This document shows positions 46,197-58,480 of a DNA stretch of 64,000 nucleotides, piece after piece. The position numbers and the translations under genes are program-made. Every line of letters begins with the position of its first letter. Positions within the stretch are counted from its first letter, which is position 1. The stretch comes from Salvelinus alpinus. Its lineage: Eukaryota; Chordata; Actinopteri; Salmoniformes; Salmonidae. Below the pieces are notes generated by a model. That model searched no databases. It saw only the letters and a list, made by a program, of their open reading frames with translations, and was not told where the DNA came from. The stretch spans positions 88,682,966 through 88,746,965 of the forward strand of contig NC_092087.1 of assembly GCF_045679555.1 (NCBI RefSeq), written 5' to 3'.

Positions 46197-48017
46197 CCTC
46201 TAACGAGTCACAAACCCGGATCCGGGATACCCCCCATCAAAAAAGCTAACTAGCATAGCCTAGCCTAACGCCACAGGGATATCATATCACATAATTTTCA
46301 TGAAATCACAAGTCCAATACAGCAAATGAAAGATAAACATCTTGTGAATCCAGCCATCATTTCCGATTTTTAAAATGTTTTACAGCGAAAACACAATATG
46401 TATTTCTATTAGCTAACCACAATAGCAAAAGACTCAAGCGCATATTTTCACCATTTTTCTACCGCATAGGTAGCTATCACAAAACTGACCAAATAGAGAT
46501 ATAATTAGTCACTAACCAAGAAACAACTTCATCAGATGACAGTCTTATAACATGTTATCCAATAAATCTATGTTTTGTTCGAAAAATGTGCATATTTGAG
46601 GTATAAATCATAGTTTTACATTGCAGCTACAATCACAAATAGCACCGAAGCAGCCAGAATAATTACAGAGAGCAACGTGAAATACATAAATACTCATCAT
46701 AAAACATTTATGAAAAATACATGGTGTACAGCAAATGAAAGATAAACATCTTGTGAATCCAGCCAATATTTCAGATTTTTTAAGTGTTTTACAGCGAAAA
46801 CACAATATAGCATTATATTAGCTTACCACAATAGCCAACCACACAAACGCATTTATCAGCAGCAAAAGATCACAAAAACCAGCAAAAGAAATTAAATTAT
46901 TCACTAACCTTGACAAACTTCATCAGATGACAGTCCTATAACATCATGTTACACAATACATATATGTTTTGTTCGAAAATGTGCATATTTAGAGCTACAA
47001 ATCCTGGTTTTACAATGTGAATACGTAGCCAAACTGCACAAAATTCTCCGGAGATATTTTGGACAGTCACCTAATCTAATCAAAGAACTCATCATAAACT
47101 TTACTAAAAAATACATGTTGTACAGCAAATGAAAGATACACTAGTTCTTAATGCAATTGCCGTGTTAGATTTTTTAAAATAAGTTTAGTACGACATACAG
47201 CTTACGTTATAGCTAGACAGAGCCTGCAATGAGGGAGGAAAATAGGACTAAACATTTTCCACAGAAATACGAAATAACATCATAAATGGTTCCTACTTTT
47301 GCTGAGCGTCCATCAGAATCTTGTACAAGGAGTCCTTTGTCCAGAATAAATCGTTGTTTGGTTTTAGAATGTCCTCTTCTCCTGTCGAATTAGCAACCAT
47401 AGCTAGCCAAGTGGCGCGAACATATCCATCTTCTCTCGACGCAAACAACGCAAAACTCCAAAACTCCCGATAAACGTTGAATAATCTGATAAAACTATAT
47501 TGAAAAAACATACTTTACGATGATATTATCACATGTATCAAATAAAATCAAAGCCGGAGATATTATCCGTCTATACCGAACGCTTTTCAGAAGCCAATGC
47601 TGATGTCCTTCCCGCGCCTTGGTAGACAAAGGAAATTGTGGTCACGTCATTCCAAGAGCTCTTGTTCGACCTCAGATCAAGCTAGACACCCCATTCCACC
47701 TCTCACTGCCTGTTGACATCTAGTGGAAGGCGTATGAAGTGCATCTATATCCATAGATTTCAAGCAATTGAATAGGAAGGCCCTGGAACAGAGCCTCGAT
47801 TTCAGATGTTTCACTTCCTGTCAGGAAGTTTGCTGCAAAATGAGTTCTGTTTTACTCACAGATATAATTCAAACGGTTTTAGAAACTTGAGAGTGTTTTC
47901 TATCCAATAATAATAATAATAGGCATATTGTACGATCTAGAATAGAGTACGAGGCCTTTTAAATTGGGCACGATTTTTTCCCAAAGTGAAAACAGCGCCC
48001 CCTATTCACAAGAAGTT
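46197..48017. mobile_element. Second 1.8-kb TTAA-flanked element (piggyBac-like), inverted relative to the first
   Basis: TTAA lies at 46193-46196 and 48018-48021. The inverted right end (CTTCTTGTGAATAGGGGGCGC) and internal words (GATCGTACAATATGC, ATTATTGGATAGAAAAC) match the left part of 11835-13652. The empty site is in the paralogue at 3765-3790. No transposase. Internal near-duplicate segments (ACAGCAAATGAAAGATAAAC at 46320, 46728 and 47123). Confidence 0.7.
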
Positions 48018-48021
48018 TTAA

Positions 48022-48385
48022 GGAACGTTTTTATACAGAATTGGCGGAATGAATACACCCCTGATCACACACAAACACAGTTCACTTTCATAGCAGCCGC
48101 ATAGAAAGAGACGGATCACTTTGCCCGTTGTAGAATTCCTTCTCCTATTTTAGCACTCTACTCTTCTCACCTTTTCCCTTTGCTTGTGGACTTCAGTGCA
48201 CAACACATCAGCTGTCTGTGTTCCTACAAAAGGGGTGACACCCCCCAACACCACCATTTTATCCAAGCCTCCTGTTCTCTTAGGAACACTGTCTCTCTTC
48301 CTCTTCTTCAGTCATCATATTCAATATTCTGTTCTTCCTCTTCCTCCTCTTCTTCTTCCCTCTGTCATATCCGGACAGTGCGTGG
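48022..48385. other. Continuation of the 3430-3990 paralogue, then of 20120-20240
   Basis: Links two blocks that lie at opposite ends of the gene A unit, suggesting a unit junction here. No gene. Confidence 0.55.
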
Positions 48386-48718
48386 TGGTCAGGGTTGTCA
48401 GGATGGTCAGGATGGTCAGGGTTGTCAGGATGGTCAGGGTTGTCAGGATGGTCAGGGTTGTCAGGGTGGTCAGGGTGGTCTGGGTGGTCAGGGTGGTCTG
48501 GGTGGTCAGGGTTGTCAGGATGGTCAGGGTGGGCAGGGTGGGCAGGGTTGTCAGGGTGGTCAGGGTTGTCAGGGTTGTCAGGGTGGTCAGGGTTGTCAGG
48601 GTGGTCAGGGTGGTCAGGGTGGTCAGGATGGTCAGGGTGGTCAGAGTGGTCTGGGTGGTCAGGGTTGTCAGGGTTGTCAGGGTGGTCACGGTTGTCAGGG
48701 TTGTCAGGGTGGTCAGAG
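48386..48718. repeat. 9-bp minisatellite (GGTCAGGGT)n
   Basis: Variants GGTCAGGGT, TGTCAGGGT and GGTCAGGAT. All three frames on both strands are open, giving false repeat proteins. Confidence 0.92.
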
Positions 48719-49420
48719 ATTTCCAACTTGTTGTGTAATGTTCATGTCCAATGGCCGATGAGCACCGATACGTTTTATCTATAATTTCTCTTCATATGAC
48801 AAGGATTGATAAGGATTTGCCAGTAGATTGTAGACTTGATGCATGATGATGACTGCTTGCCAGCTAAGATTTTGAAAGTATGATGTTGACATGATCAGTC
48901 CAATCAAAGCTACGGTAGATTTAACGTGATTTGACTTAATTTTGTCTGTGGCCTATGAGCTTGAGCCTGCTTGAATGGGCACTTCTGATGTAACTCTATT
49001 GCAGCACCCATAGATTTTACAGTGACTTAGTGTTCCCATGAGTGACAGAACACTGAGCCAATCACGGCGCAACTAGAGAACATTACCAACCCCTATGCTC
49101 CGTATTTTCCGCTGGCTTCTCCACCACCACAGAAGTCACTGAGCTGAAACACCTGCATTTTGGAGCTGCAAAAAAGAGACCATGTTTGTACGCGACTTTA
49201 TTAACTCAATGCTTTATTTATTTATTTACATTGTTTGCAAACTGATATGTGACACGTATTAATGCCAAAATAACATGCAACAAAAAGCTAAACAAGTGGG
49301 GATCAAAACAGGTGCTCTGTCCCACCTGCCCTGAATGACTTGTCGCCACTGCATCTATCTAGAAATGACGGACAAGTTGATTAACAAATAGCCTGCCAAA
49401 ATGTCGGGAAATTATAATCA
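48719..49420. repeat. Dispersed/duplicated block shared with 27440-28165
   Basis: Begins ATTTCCAACTTGTTGTGTAA directly after the minisatellite. No gene. Confidence 0.65.
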
Positions 49421-49504
49421 GAAACATGTCTAACTCAGGCAAAACATTAATCCTGCACCCCCTGTCAAAAAAAAAATTGTTCTGCCGGCTTTGGATTGGA
49501 ACTG

Positions 49505-49712
49505 TAGCTCTTCAGTCCAGGTTGTGTGGTGCTTCTCTTCAGTCCAGATTCTGTGGTGGTTGTCTTCAGTCCAGGTTCTGTGGTGGTTCTCTTCAGTCCA
49601 GGTTGTGTGGTGCTTCTCTTCAGTCCAGATTCTGTGGTGGTTGTCTTCAGTCCAGGTTCTGTGGTGGTTCTCTTCAGTCCAGGTTCTGTGGTGCTTCTCT
49701 TCAGTCCAGGTT
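49505..49712 (-). repeat. 27-bp minisatellite at the gene C 3' end (about 7 copies)
   Basis: The same unit as at genes A and B, here abutting a GA run that remains from the intron before ITAM-like exon 1. Confidence 0.88.
49701..49712 (-). CDS. Gene C tentative terminal exon
   Basis: The acceptor-like end of a CT run (CTCTCTCTCTCAG), then N-L-D-stop in phase 0. Created by the deletion that removed the tail exons. Weak evidence. Confidence 0.35.
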   Translation of the reverse strand, partial: NLD

Positions 49713-52700
49713 CTGAGAGAGAGAGAGAGGTAGCAATTAAAAATAGTATGAAAGAGAATGTCGTGACACAGTAAATGAATGAAAATGGAGTTGTAACTCA
49801 GGGTTTCCCAAACTCAGAGCTGTTGACCCCCTTGGTTGCACGTTTTGTTTTTTGCCCTAGCACTACACAGCTGATTCATATAATCAAAGCCTGATGAGTT
49901 GGTTATTTGAATAAGGGGGGGTCCTGGTGTAACTGATGGGATCACCTGTTTGTCGGATGTGGCATCACCTACTCCTGTGGATCTCCTGTAAAGAGGGACA
50001 GAGTGAGTTCTGCTCTCTACTGCCCTCTAGTGGTCATTGATTCGTTACAAATACAGTTTAGCAGTTAATGGCTTTGGACCAATAAATGAATGAATGAATT
50101 AAGTTAATAACAAATCAGAGAGCTAAGGTGAAAGAATAATACAAATACCATTTTCCCAAAGATCCATTTCAACTCACCTGAACCACATGAGTCCAGAGAG
50201 ACAGAGGATGAGAATCAGAACAACTTTGATTCCTACAGCTGCAGTCAAAATTGAGGTTTGTTTCCCTAAAAGATAATATAGATGATATGAGTACATGTTA
50301 TTATGAAGTGAAAATGAATATACAGCATTACAGGACATAAATGCAATACTTGTATATAGAAGCCTATGTATAGTTATAAACCAAAGTGTAATAAGGTAAA
50401 CTTTGAGAAGATTACCTTGAAGCATCATTTCTTATTGAACATCATTTTGTATTGAAGTTTTGAAGATGTAACTTTACCTGCTACAATGATCATCAGAGCT
50501 GTAGAGTTCATAGATCCTCTTCCATTCTGGGCCTCACAGTAATATTCTCCTCTGTCCTCAGAGCTGATGTTAGTGATGCTGTAACTCTGTCCTGATGCTT
50601 TTGGCGAGGTTACATTCTTCTTGTACCAGGTGTATTTGTCCACAGGTGGGTTGGCATCACTGCTGCAGGTCAGAGTCACTGAACTGCCCTCCACTATTCC
50701 ACCAGAGGGACTGACTGACACTGAGGTGTTCCTTGGGCCATCTGGTGTAAAAAACAGTGGATTTAAAGATGTGTTTACATTTACAGCTAATATCTGTCAC
50801 TACAATGTTAGTATAGCAAACTAAAGGTTTAAACCCCATGTACTTACATGTGACAGTGAGAGTCTCTTCAGCAGAGGGGAGATCCTCATGGCCTTCTACA
50901 GCACAGGAGTATCTGCCTGTATCCTCACTGCTGACTGAGAATAGGCTATAGACAGGAGAGGAGGTGTTGCTGTTTGGTATAGGCTGTCCATTCTTATACC
51001 AACTGAAGGCTGTGTTGGGGACCAGTGTACATTTGGTTCTACATGTCAGTGTGACATTCTCCCTCTCTGACACAGATGTAGGATCCATTTCCAACACAAC
51101 ATCTAGAGTAAAAGGAAACAAATGATTATTCTCCTCCTATTTATGTCCTCATATGTGAAGTACTACACTTTTTTTTCTCTGTTACATACCACTACATGTC
51201 TGTATAACTGCCCTTAATAAGGTAATTGCAGTCATTTAATACATTTATTTAGCCAGGATAGTCAACTCTGTAATAATTCCACTGTTTTCCAGGAAGTCCT
51301 GGCTTCCATAGAATAAATAAAAACACAAAATGCTCATTAGCATACAAAAGCATAGTAAAATCACAGCATACACTGAAGCACACACATCATATGCATTAGC
51401 ATACATACAGAACCCCACTCATATTACAGCGATCTACAGTTGAAGTCAGAGGTTTACATACACCTTAGCCAAATACATTTAAACTCAGTTTTTCACAATT
51501 CCTGACATTTAATCCGAGTAAAAATTCTCTGTCTTAGGTCAGTTCGGATCACCACTTCATTTTAAGAATGTGAAATATCATAATAATAGTAGAGAGAGAT
51601 ATATTTCCGCATTTATTTCTTTCATCACATTCCCAGTGGGTCAGAAGTTTACATAAGCTCAATTAGTATTTGGTAGCATTGCTGTTAAATTGTTTAACTT
51701 TTTTCAAACGTTTCGGGTAGCCTTCCAAAAGCTTCCCACAATAAGTTGGGTGAATTTTGGCACATTCCTCCTGAAAGAGCTGGTGTAACTGAATCAGGTT
51801 AGTAGGCCTCCTTGCTTTTTCAGTTCTGCCCACATTTTCTAGAGGGTTGAGGTCAGGGCTTTGTGATGGCCACTCCAATATCTTGACTTTGTTGTCCTTT
51901 AGCCATTTTGCCACAACTTTGGAAGTATACTTGGGGTCATTGTCCATTTGGAAGACCCATCTGTGACCAAGTTTAACTTCCTGACTGATGTCTTGACATG
52001 TTGCACAAAGTAGATGTCCTAACCGACTTGGCAAAACAATAGTTTGCTAACAAGAAATTTGGGAGTGGTTGAAAAACTAGTTCTAATGACTCCAACCTAA
52101 GTGTATGTAAACTTCCAACTTAAATTGGTATGTGTCATAGATGTGAGATGTGTGACTGATTACCTGTGACAGTCAGGGAGACAGGTGAGCCAGCAAACTT
52201 TTCTCCACATGAAATGAATCTGAACCTGTACCCAGCAGAGTCACTCCATCTCAGGTCTGTGATTCTCAGGGTACAGTCACTCTTCTTATCCCCAAGGTAC
52301 TCTATATGAACCTCATACCCTGGCACTGTTCTCAGATCTTCAGGATCCTTACCAGACTCCCATTTGGTAAACCAGAAAGCTTTTTTGATCTCATGATAAC
52401 TGGGATATGTATAAGAGCAGGATATGTTCACTGTTGACCCCTTCAAGGCACAGATACTCTGATGGGTGTAAGTCACACTCCAACACTTCTGACCTGAAAT
52501 ACAAGAAGACAATAGAACACCTTGTATAAATCTATAATTACAATATCTACCAGTATACACTGATGTTGTTTATAAAGTAGAGGAAAACTAGTTAAATAGT
52601 TTACAGTAGTGAAAACCATCATTATTAAATAATGATCAATATTAATTGATTAATTGACATAAGTCTCACAACCTGAAGAAAATTGCATTTATTTGAAAAA

Positions 52701-55700
52701 GTCTAGACTCACACACTGCAGGAGAGTGGAGATCCTCATGGCCTTTTACAGCACAGGAGTAACTGTCTGCATCACTAAAGTAGTCTGAGTACAGGCTGGA
52801 AGTGTCCTCCTTTACTTTGTGTCCGTTCTTGTACCAGATGTAGGTGGGGTTGTCAGTCAGAGTACAGGTGGTGCTACAGGTCAGTGTCCTCTTCCCTGCC
52901 TCTGTGGCAGGAGTCACCTTCACCTGCAGGTCTGCATACAGAGTCAATGACAATAACATAATTAAACCAATAGGGTATTATGGATAAAAAATGTATAATT
53001 AAACATCAAATAGAAATGTATGTATAAACATGATCCAGTGTAACCTGTGACAGTCAGAGTTGTTCCAGGGAAGCTGTATCCCCATCTTGATGTCTGTGTG
53101 GTGAATATGAACTTGTACTCAGCAGAGTCCTCCTCTCTCAGATCTGTGATTCTCAGGGTGGAGCGACCTCTCTCCTTCTCTCCAACATACTCCACACGAC
53201 CTGCATACCCTGGGTCTGTGGTTAGGTCCTCAGGTATCAACTCATCCTTCCAGCTGTCACTCTGTTTAGGACTAAACCAGAGTGATGATGTGACAGTATC
53301 ATAACCACTGTCATAAGTACAGGATATGTCCACTGTTGACCCCTTTAAGACACAGATTCTCCTCTTGTTGTAAGTCACTCTGTTACAGTCCTGACCCTGA
53401 ATGCCTGAAACAAATATTTTTATTTATTTTTCTCGTTCTTTTCTAAATATTTCTTGCCAAGAATAAATCAATAGTAATTTCCACTTTGGGGAAAGTGAAA
53501 TATTGTAGTTTACTTCAACAGTAAATGTAAATGCAAGTTACTGAGCATTTAATACACCAACTGCAATGCTTACAGGCCTTGTCAGGGTTTAATCCACACT
53601 GACACACTGCAGGAGAGTGGAGATCCTCATGGCCTTTTACAGCACAGGAGTAACTGTCTGCATCACTAAAGTAGTCTGAGTACAGGCTGGAAGTGTCCTC
53701 CTTTACTTTGTGTCCGTTCTTGTACCAGATGTAGGTGGGGTTGTCAGTCAGAGTACAGGTGGTTCTACAAGTCAGTGTTCTCTGTCCCTCTGCAGCAGGA
53801 GTCACCTTCACCTGCAGACCTGAAACAATATGTATAAAACCACATACACCTCTGTGTTAACAGGATGGTTAATTTATTTTCTCCTGTAATTCAATATGAT
53901 TTACAGTTGTATCATACAGTGTAGTATTACCTGTGACAGACAGAGTTGTTCCTGGGAAACTATGACCCCATTCAAAGTTGTGTATTTTAAAAGTGAAGCG
54001 ATACTCAGCTGAGTCCTCCTCTCTCAGATCTGTGATTCTCAGGATGAAGGGACCTCTGTATGTTCCAGTGTATTCCACACGACCTGCATACCCTGGGTCT
54101 CTGGTTAGGTCTTCAGGGGTCAACTTATCACTTCTAAACCAGAATGTTGATGTGGTGGAATAATAACCAACATAAGTACAGGATATGTCCACTGTTGACC
54201 CCTTTAAGACACAGATTCTCCTCTTGGTGTAAGTCACTCTGCTGCAGCTCTGACCATCGACACCTGAAACATAATGATAAGAATGCATTATTTCCACAGT
54301 GGAATCCTGAGTAGTTCTGCCATCCTGTGTTACTGTTATGCTAAGTGTTATCTATGAGGACTGTTTAGCAGACAGAATAATTACACTTGAAAAGTTATAC
54401 TAGAATACTGAGTTGAATCCACACTCACAGACTGCAGGAGAGCGGAGATTCTCATGGCCTTTTACAGCACAGGAGATGCTGTCTTCATAGTTACTGGAGA
54501 CTGGGTCTTTGTACTGGGGGGTGGTGCTCTCATCTAGATGTTGTCCGTTCTTGTACCAGATGTATGTTGGGTTACCAGTCAGAGTACAGGTGGTTTTACA
54601 GGTCAGTTTGTTGTAATATATCCTCTCCACCTTTAGATCTGAAGGGAGAGGTTATGAAACAATAATGGAGGAAGTCTGTCAGTCACCACCATTTCACTGT
54701 TCTCATAGAACATGTAATAAATTACTTGTACTATACTATTTATACAGTACCTGTGAGACTGAGAGGGAATCCATATGAGCCATATTTCCATTCTGAATAC
54801 TGGTTTGTTTTATATATGAAGTAATATGTTGTTATGTCTCTCTGTCTCAGGTCTGTGATTCTCAGGATGCAGTCCTTCTCTGTAGTTCCATGGTACTCCA
54901 CACGACCTTCATAATTAGGGTCCCTTCTCAGATCATACGGCTTACCATTCAACCATGTCTTATACCAGACCATCTCTGTGACTTGGGTCACACTGGGAAT
55001 AGGACAACGCAGGTCCACTGATGACCCCTTTAAGGCACAGACACCCCTCACAGTATATTGTCCTAGAACACCTGAAACACAGTGTCACAGGACTCAACCA
55101 TGAGAGAACTTCATTTGTGACGTCAAGACTATAAAAAAAACAGACATTACAATATTACATCCAAATGCATGTAAACATGTAGCATACTGTAGGACCCATC
55201 TGCTCAAATGTACATTCCCTTATATCATTCTAGTATTCATTTCAATATACATCATGGAAGTAAAAAGCACTGGTGGCCAGGGTAGGGGTATATCCCATTT
55301 AAATTCCAGTCAATTCAGTAAACCAAATTACAATTCCACATTTTCTAAATGTTCCTAATTTAAAAGCATTGGAAATAATTGGAATTGGAATTTCAGTCTA
55401 CTTCCTGAATTGAGTGGAATTGAGATGGAATTGACCCCAACTCTGCTGGTGGTTGACAACATTCTTATTCTGCTACTGCTGCTGATGTGCAGAAGTGTGA
55501 ATGGAAACCAGAGATATGCATCACTCAGTGAGGTGTGAAAGATAACTATTTACAGTGAAGTGGAGACACCTAACAAAACACACCAGAATAACATTACGAT
55601 TCTTAACCTTTTAGAAATGTCTGTAGATTGATAAACAGAGCAACTAAAACATTATGAATGAGACCATACCTGCTACAGACCAGAGAAAGACCACCAACAC

Positions 55701-55724
55701 ACTTCCTGCTGTTCTCAAGGCCAT
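49701..55724 (-). CDS. Gene C: CD22/Siglec-like Ig receptor, 9 Ig domains, no tyrosine tail, TM lysine
   Basis: Coding exons: 55724-55670, 55071-54751, 54638-54429, 54263-53931, 53819-53604, 53404-53045, 52931-52713, 52493-52164, 51102-50848, 50741-50478, 50265-50178, 49985-49946, and a tentative 49712-49701. Phases all match; total 2703 nt (900 codons plus stop). Order: signal, four V-C2 pairs, one more C2, transmembrane, linker. Both ITAM-like exons of gene A are deleted here: the GA run preceding exon 1 is joined straight to the 27-bp array. The membrane helix has Lys ([15 protein letters not shown]), a feature of receptors pairing with ITAM adaptors. The last exon is uncertain; the ITIM exon at 45578-45659 is phase-compatible with the transmembrane exon. 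Only the fourth V domain has the Siglec pattern. Confidence 0.75.
49946..49985 (-). CDS. Gene C juxtamembrane linker exon
   Basis: 40 nt, phase 2 to 0, [14 protein letters not shown]. Confidence 0.68.
50178..50265 (-). CDS. Gene C transmembrane exon with intramembrane Lys
   Basis: 88 nt, one codon shorter than in A and B but phase-preserving. [12 protein letters not shown], then [17 protein letters not shown]. The Lys sits about 8-10 residues into the helix. Confidence 0.85.
50478..50741 (-). CDS. Gene C Ig domain 9 (C2-like)
   Basis: 264 nt, phase 1-1, [20 protein letters not shown] and [16 protein letters not shown]. Nearly identical to gene A domain 5. Confidence 0.88.
50848..51102 (-). 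CDS. Gene C Ig domain 8 (divergent C2-like)
   Basis: 255 nt, phase 1-1. [20 protein letters not shown] and [18 protein letters not shown]. It differs from the other C2 exons and has no counterpart in A or B. Confidence 0.86.
51437..52128 (-). mobile_element. Internally deleted Tc1/mariner element, 692 bp
   Basis: TA at 51435-51436 and 52129-52130. The ends CAGTTGAAGTCAGAGGTTTA and (inverted) CAATTTAAGTTGGAAGTTTA correspond to the salmonid Tc1 terminus. It lies in the gene C intron between Ig7 and Ig8 (51103-52163). Confidence 0.88.
51663..52034 (-). pseudogene. Tc1 transposase C-terminal fragment
   Basis: Retains [11 protein letters not shown] and the SPDLNPLEN region (34 residues between the catalytic D and E), so a DD34E type, distinct from 7242-8291. 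The N-terminal DNA-binding half and the first catalytic D are deleted. Confidence 0.85.
52164..52493 (-). CDS. Gene C Ig domain 7 (Siglec-like V domain)
   Basis: 330 nt, phase 1-1. [27 protein letters not shown] and F strand YRFRF: both Cys and the Arg are present. The only such V domain in gene C. Confidence 0.88.
52713..52931 (-). CDS. Gene C Ig domain 6 (C2-like)
   Basis: 219 nt, phase 1-1, [20 protein letters not shown] and [18 protein letters not shown]. Confidence 0.87.
53045..53404 (-). CDS. Gene C Ig domain 5 (V-like)
   Basis: 360 nt, phase 1-1. [32 protein letters not shown]. The E-strand Cys and the Arg are both lost. Confidence 0.87.
53604..53819 (-). CDS. Gene C Ig domain 4 (C2-like)
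   Basis: 216 nt, phase 1-1, [20 protein letters not shown]. Almost identical in its 3' half to domain 6, indicating recent V-C2 pair duplication or gene conversion. Confidence 0.87.
53931..54263 (-). CDS. Gene C Ig domain 3 (V-like)
   Basis: 333 nt, phase 1-1, [12 protein letters not shown] and [19 protein letters not shown]. Very close to gene A domain 3; Cys and Arg are both lost. Confidence 0.87.
54429..54638 (-). CDS. Gene C Ig domain 2 (C2-like)
   Basis: 210 nt, phase 1-1, [20 protein letters not shown] and [18 protein letters not shown]. Confidence 0.86.
54751..55071 (-). CDS. Gene C Ig domain 1 (V-like)
   Basis: 321 nt, phase 1-1. [29 protein letters not shown]. The E-strand Cys is kept; the Arg position is Ile. 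Confidence 0.86.
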
Positions 55725-55740
55725 TGTTGCATCTCCCACC
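55670..55740 (-). CDS. Gene C signal-peptide exon (ATG at 55724)
   Basis: [18 protein letters not shown], phase 1 out, donor GTATGG. Identical to gene B. Confidence 0.88.
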
Positions 55741-56254
55741 CTGCAGTCTTAGAAACATAAACAACAACTCACTCTATAGCTGGTGAATAACTCCACCTGA
55801 TACATTGAAGTAGAAACTGTAAATGGGGTACAGGGCCTCATTACTGAAAATGAACCAGGCTCATATTGTGTTGTGTTGTATTGTGCTATATGGTTGTCTA
55901 TGTGAATACTGTCTGTCTGTAAGTCTACAGCAATATGTATGTAATGTGTGTGACGTGTTGCATGTCTGTCTTCGTCTGTCTTTTTAAGATGACATGTTGC
56001 GTGATGCAAAAACAATTTCCTAATGTATACAATAGTCATCATCATCAACAACAATAACGTATTGAACAGATCTGTAGAACTGTAAAAACATATTTTATTC
56101 ATGATTGTTCTGAAGCTGTTTTTTTCTCAGAACCCCAAATATAGGAGGATAAATGTTCCATCCTCTACAGTCCATCAAGCTGTACAGAAGCCTAAAGACT
56201 GACCACCAGGTTCAAGGATAGCTCCTATCCCCAAGCTGGCTAAACAGCAATGAC

Positions 56255-56445
<191 letters not shown>

Positions 56446-56776
56446 GAGAGGCTGTCCAGGTGCCACAAGGGGCTGGTATTTAAGCAGCTTCTCTGTAAAG
56501 ACCTGCTCCACGTAGCCGTCAAATGAGCAGCCCACTTCCACAATGAGCCCCTCCCCCTGCCCCCTCCGTCAACAACAATATCTGGTGTATTTGGCACACA
56601 GGAAAACACATCATCATCAACATCAAACCAGCTTCCCCTGACACAGGAATGTTTATGCATGTTTGATGATGGTGAGACTACTTGTCTCACCTCGCTGGCT
56701 ATCAGGTCAACAAGGTGGTCATGTCTAGCATGACCACCTTGACACACACCCCCCCCCCCGACACACACACACACAC

Positions 56777-56908
<132 letters not shown>

Positions 56909-57143
56909 CAATGTTACAATGTTTGTCTGCATGTCTTTTTTACCCTGGTTAATCATCTCATCACTATGTAGATCAACACTCCTACACTGAGACACTTTAT
57001 GAATACTGACCCTGATGTAACAACTAAAACACCCCTCAAAACATAACAAGAAATAAAATGATACATTACCCTCAAGAATATGACTTATGACTAAAAACAA
57101 ATTACCAAAAACTATATTTCAAGATATTGTCAACAGTACTTAC

Positions 57144-57245
57144 AGAGTGAAGTGAAGGGGAGAGGTCTCGTACAGTGAGTCAACTTACTGGTAGTGCATG
57201 GAAACTGACATTAAGTGTGTGTTCTGCGGTTGATACATATTTAAA
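57144..57245 (-). promoter_or_regulatory. Gene C leader exon/promoter
   Basis: Donor CACTCT|GTAAGT at 57144; TTTAAATA takes the TATA place. AAGAGGAAGG (minus strand, 57279-57288) is conserved upstream. Only one leader copy is recognised for gene C. Confidence 0.55.
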
Positions 57246-57654
57246 GTAGTTAAGACACAAGTAGCTGATGCAGAACTTCCTTCCTCTTAAAGTCATTAAC
57301 ATGCATGAGGACCAGACCAGAACATCATAAGGGGAAGTTTTATTTCAATAGAAACTATACAACAGACTGCATATCTAGTTAAAATTTTTCATTTGAGGAG
57401 TGGGTTTACATTTTTTAAATGTGGCCCGTTTCCAATGTATTCTATTGATGAAATACAGAATCATGTTTACTATAGCCTACTATATTGAATGTTTATAATA
57501 TATTAGAATGTGTTGCCTTGTCCCTCTGAGTTCTACATGGAACAGGTCAAAGTTCCATTTACATTTGGTCAGTTCCATGATGTCATTCATTCTATTCTAC
57601 AAACACATTCAATTTACACTCCTCATCAGCTGCATCAAAGTGATACTGAAGGTT
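57246..57654. other. Gene C 5' flank
   Basis: Paralogous to 17410-17780; no gene. Confidence 0.6.
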
Positions 57655-58175
57655 CCAGTGTTCTAGACTAGAGTTCTCCCTACTGGCATCTCAACATTAC
57701 TGCAGTGTTCTAGACTAGAGTTCTCCCTACTGGCATCTCAACATTACTGCAGTGTTCTAGACTAGAGTTCTCCCTACTGGCATCTCAACATTACTGCAGT
57801 GTTCTAGACTAGAGTTCTCCCTACTGGCATCTCAACATTACTGCAGTGTTCTAGACTAGAGTTCTCCCTACTGGCATCTCAACATTACTGCAGTGTTCTA
57901 GACTAGAGTTCTCCCTACTGGCATCTCAACATTACTGCAGTGTTCTAGACTAGAGTTCTCCCTACTGGCATCTCAACATTACTGCAGTGTTCTAGACTAG
58001 AGTTCTCCCTACTGGCATCTCAACATTACTGCAGTGTTCTAGACTAGAGTTCTCCCTACTGGCATCTCAACATTACTGCAGTGTTCTAGACTAGAGTTCT
58101 CCCTACTGGCATCTCAACATTACTGCAGTGTTCTAGACTAGAGTTCTCCCTACTGGCATCTCAACATTACTGCAC
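57655..58175. repeat. 47-bp tandem repeat, about 11 copies
   Basis: Unit GTGTTCTAGACTAGAGTTCT then CCCTACTGGCATCTCAACAT and TACTGCA, nearly identical between copies. It is single-copy at 17785, 19803 and 39322. Confidence 0.95.
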
Positions 58176-58480
58176 CATCCTCATAATAATGTCGTCAATA
58201 ATGTTGGGCTAATAACAACGTAACAAACTGACAATACATCAGATAGAATGGTGAAAACCATCCCTGTCTACTTGACAAAGCAACAGTTAAGCACACAAAC
58301 ACTATAAACGAACTCCTGCACGGAGCCGTCACTGTGCACTGCCACTTTAAGAGAACAGCAGCATTCAGGAAAGAGGAAATCAAGACGGCTCTTCCAGCTG
58401 TTAGGAGCTCTCGATTGGCGCTGCGGTTATGACGCTTTGTGTAACTCCACAAAAGTCTTGTTTAGTTTCAATGTGCTTAG
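58176..58480. other. Spacer, no gene seen
   Basis: Unrecognised sequence up to the solo LTR. Confidence 0.5.

Noticed and set aside
48180-48784. Collagen-like Gly/Gln and Val/Arg repeat proteins
   Set aside because: Product of a (GGTCAGGGT)n array open in all six frames.
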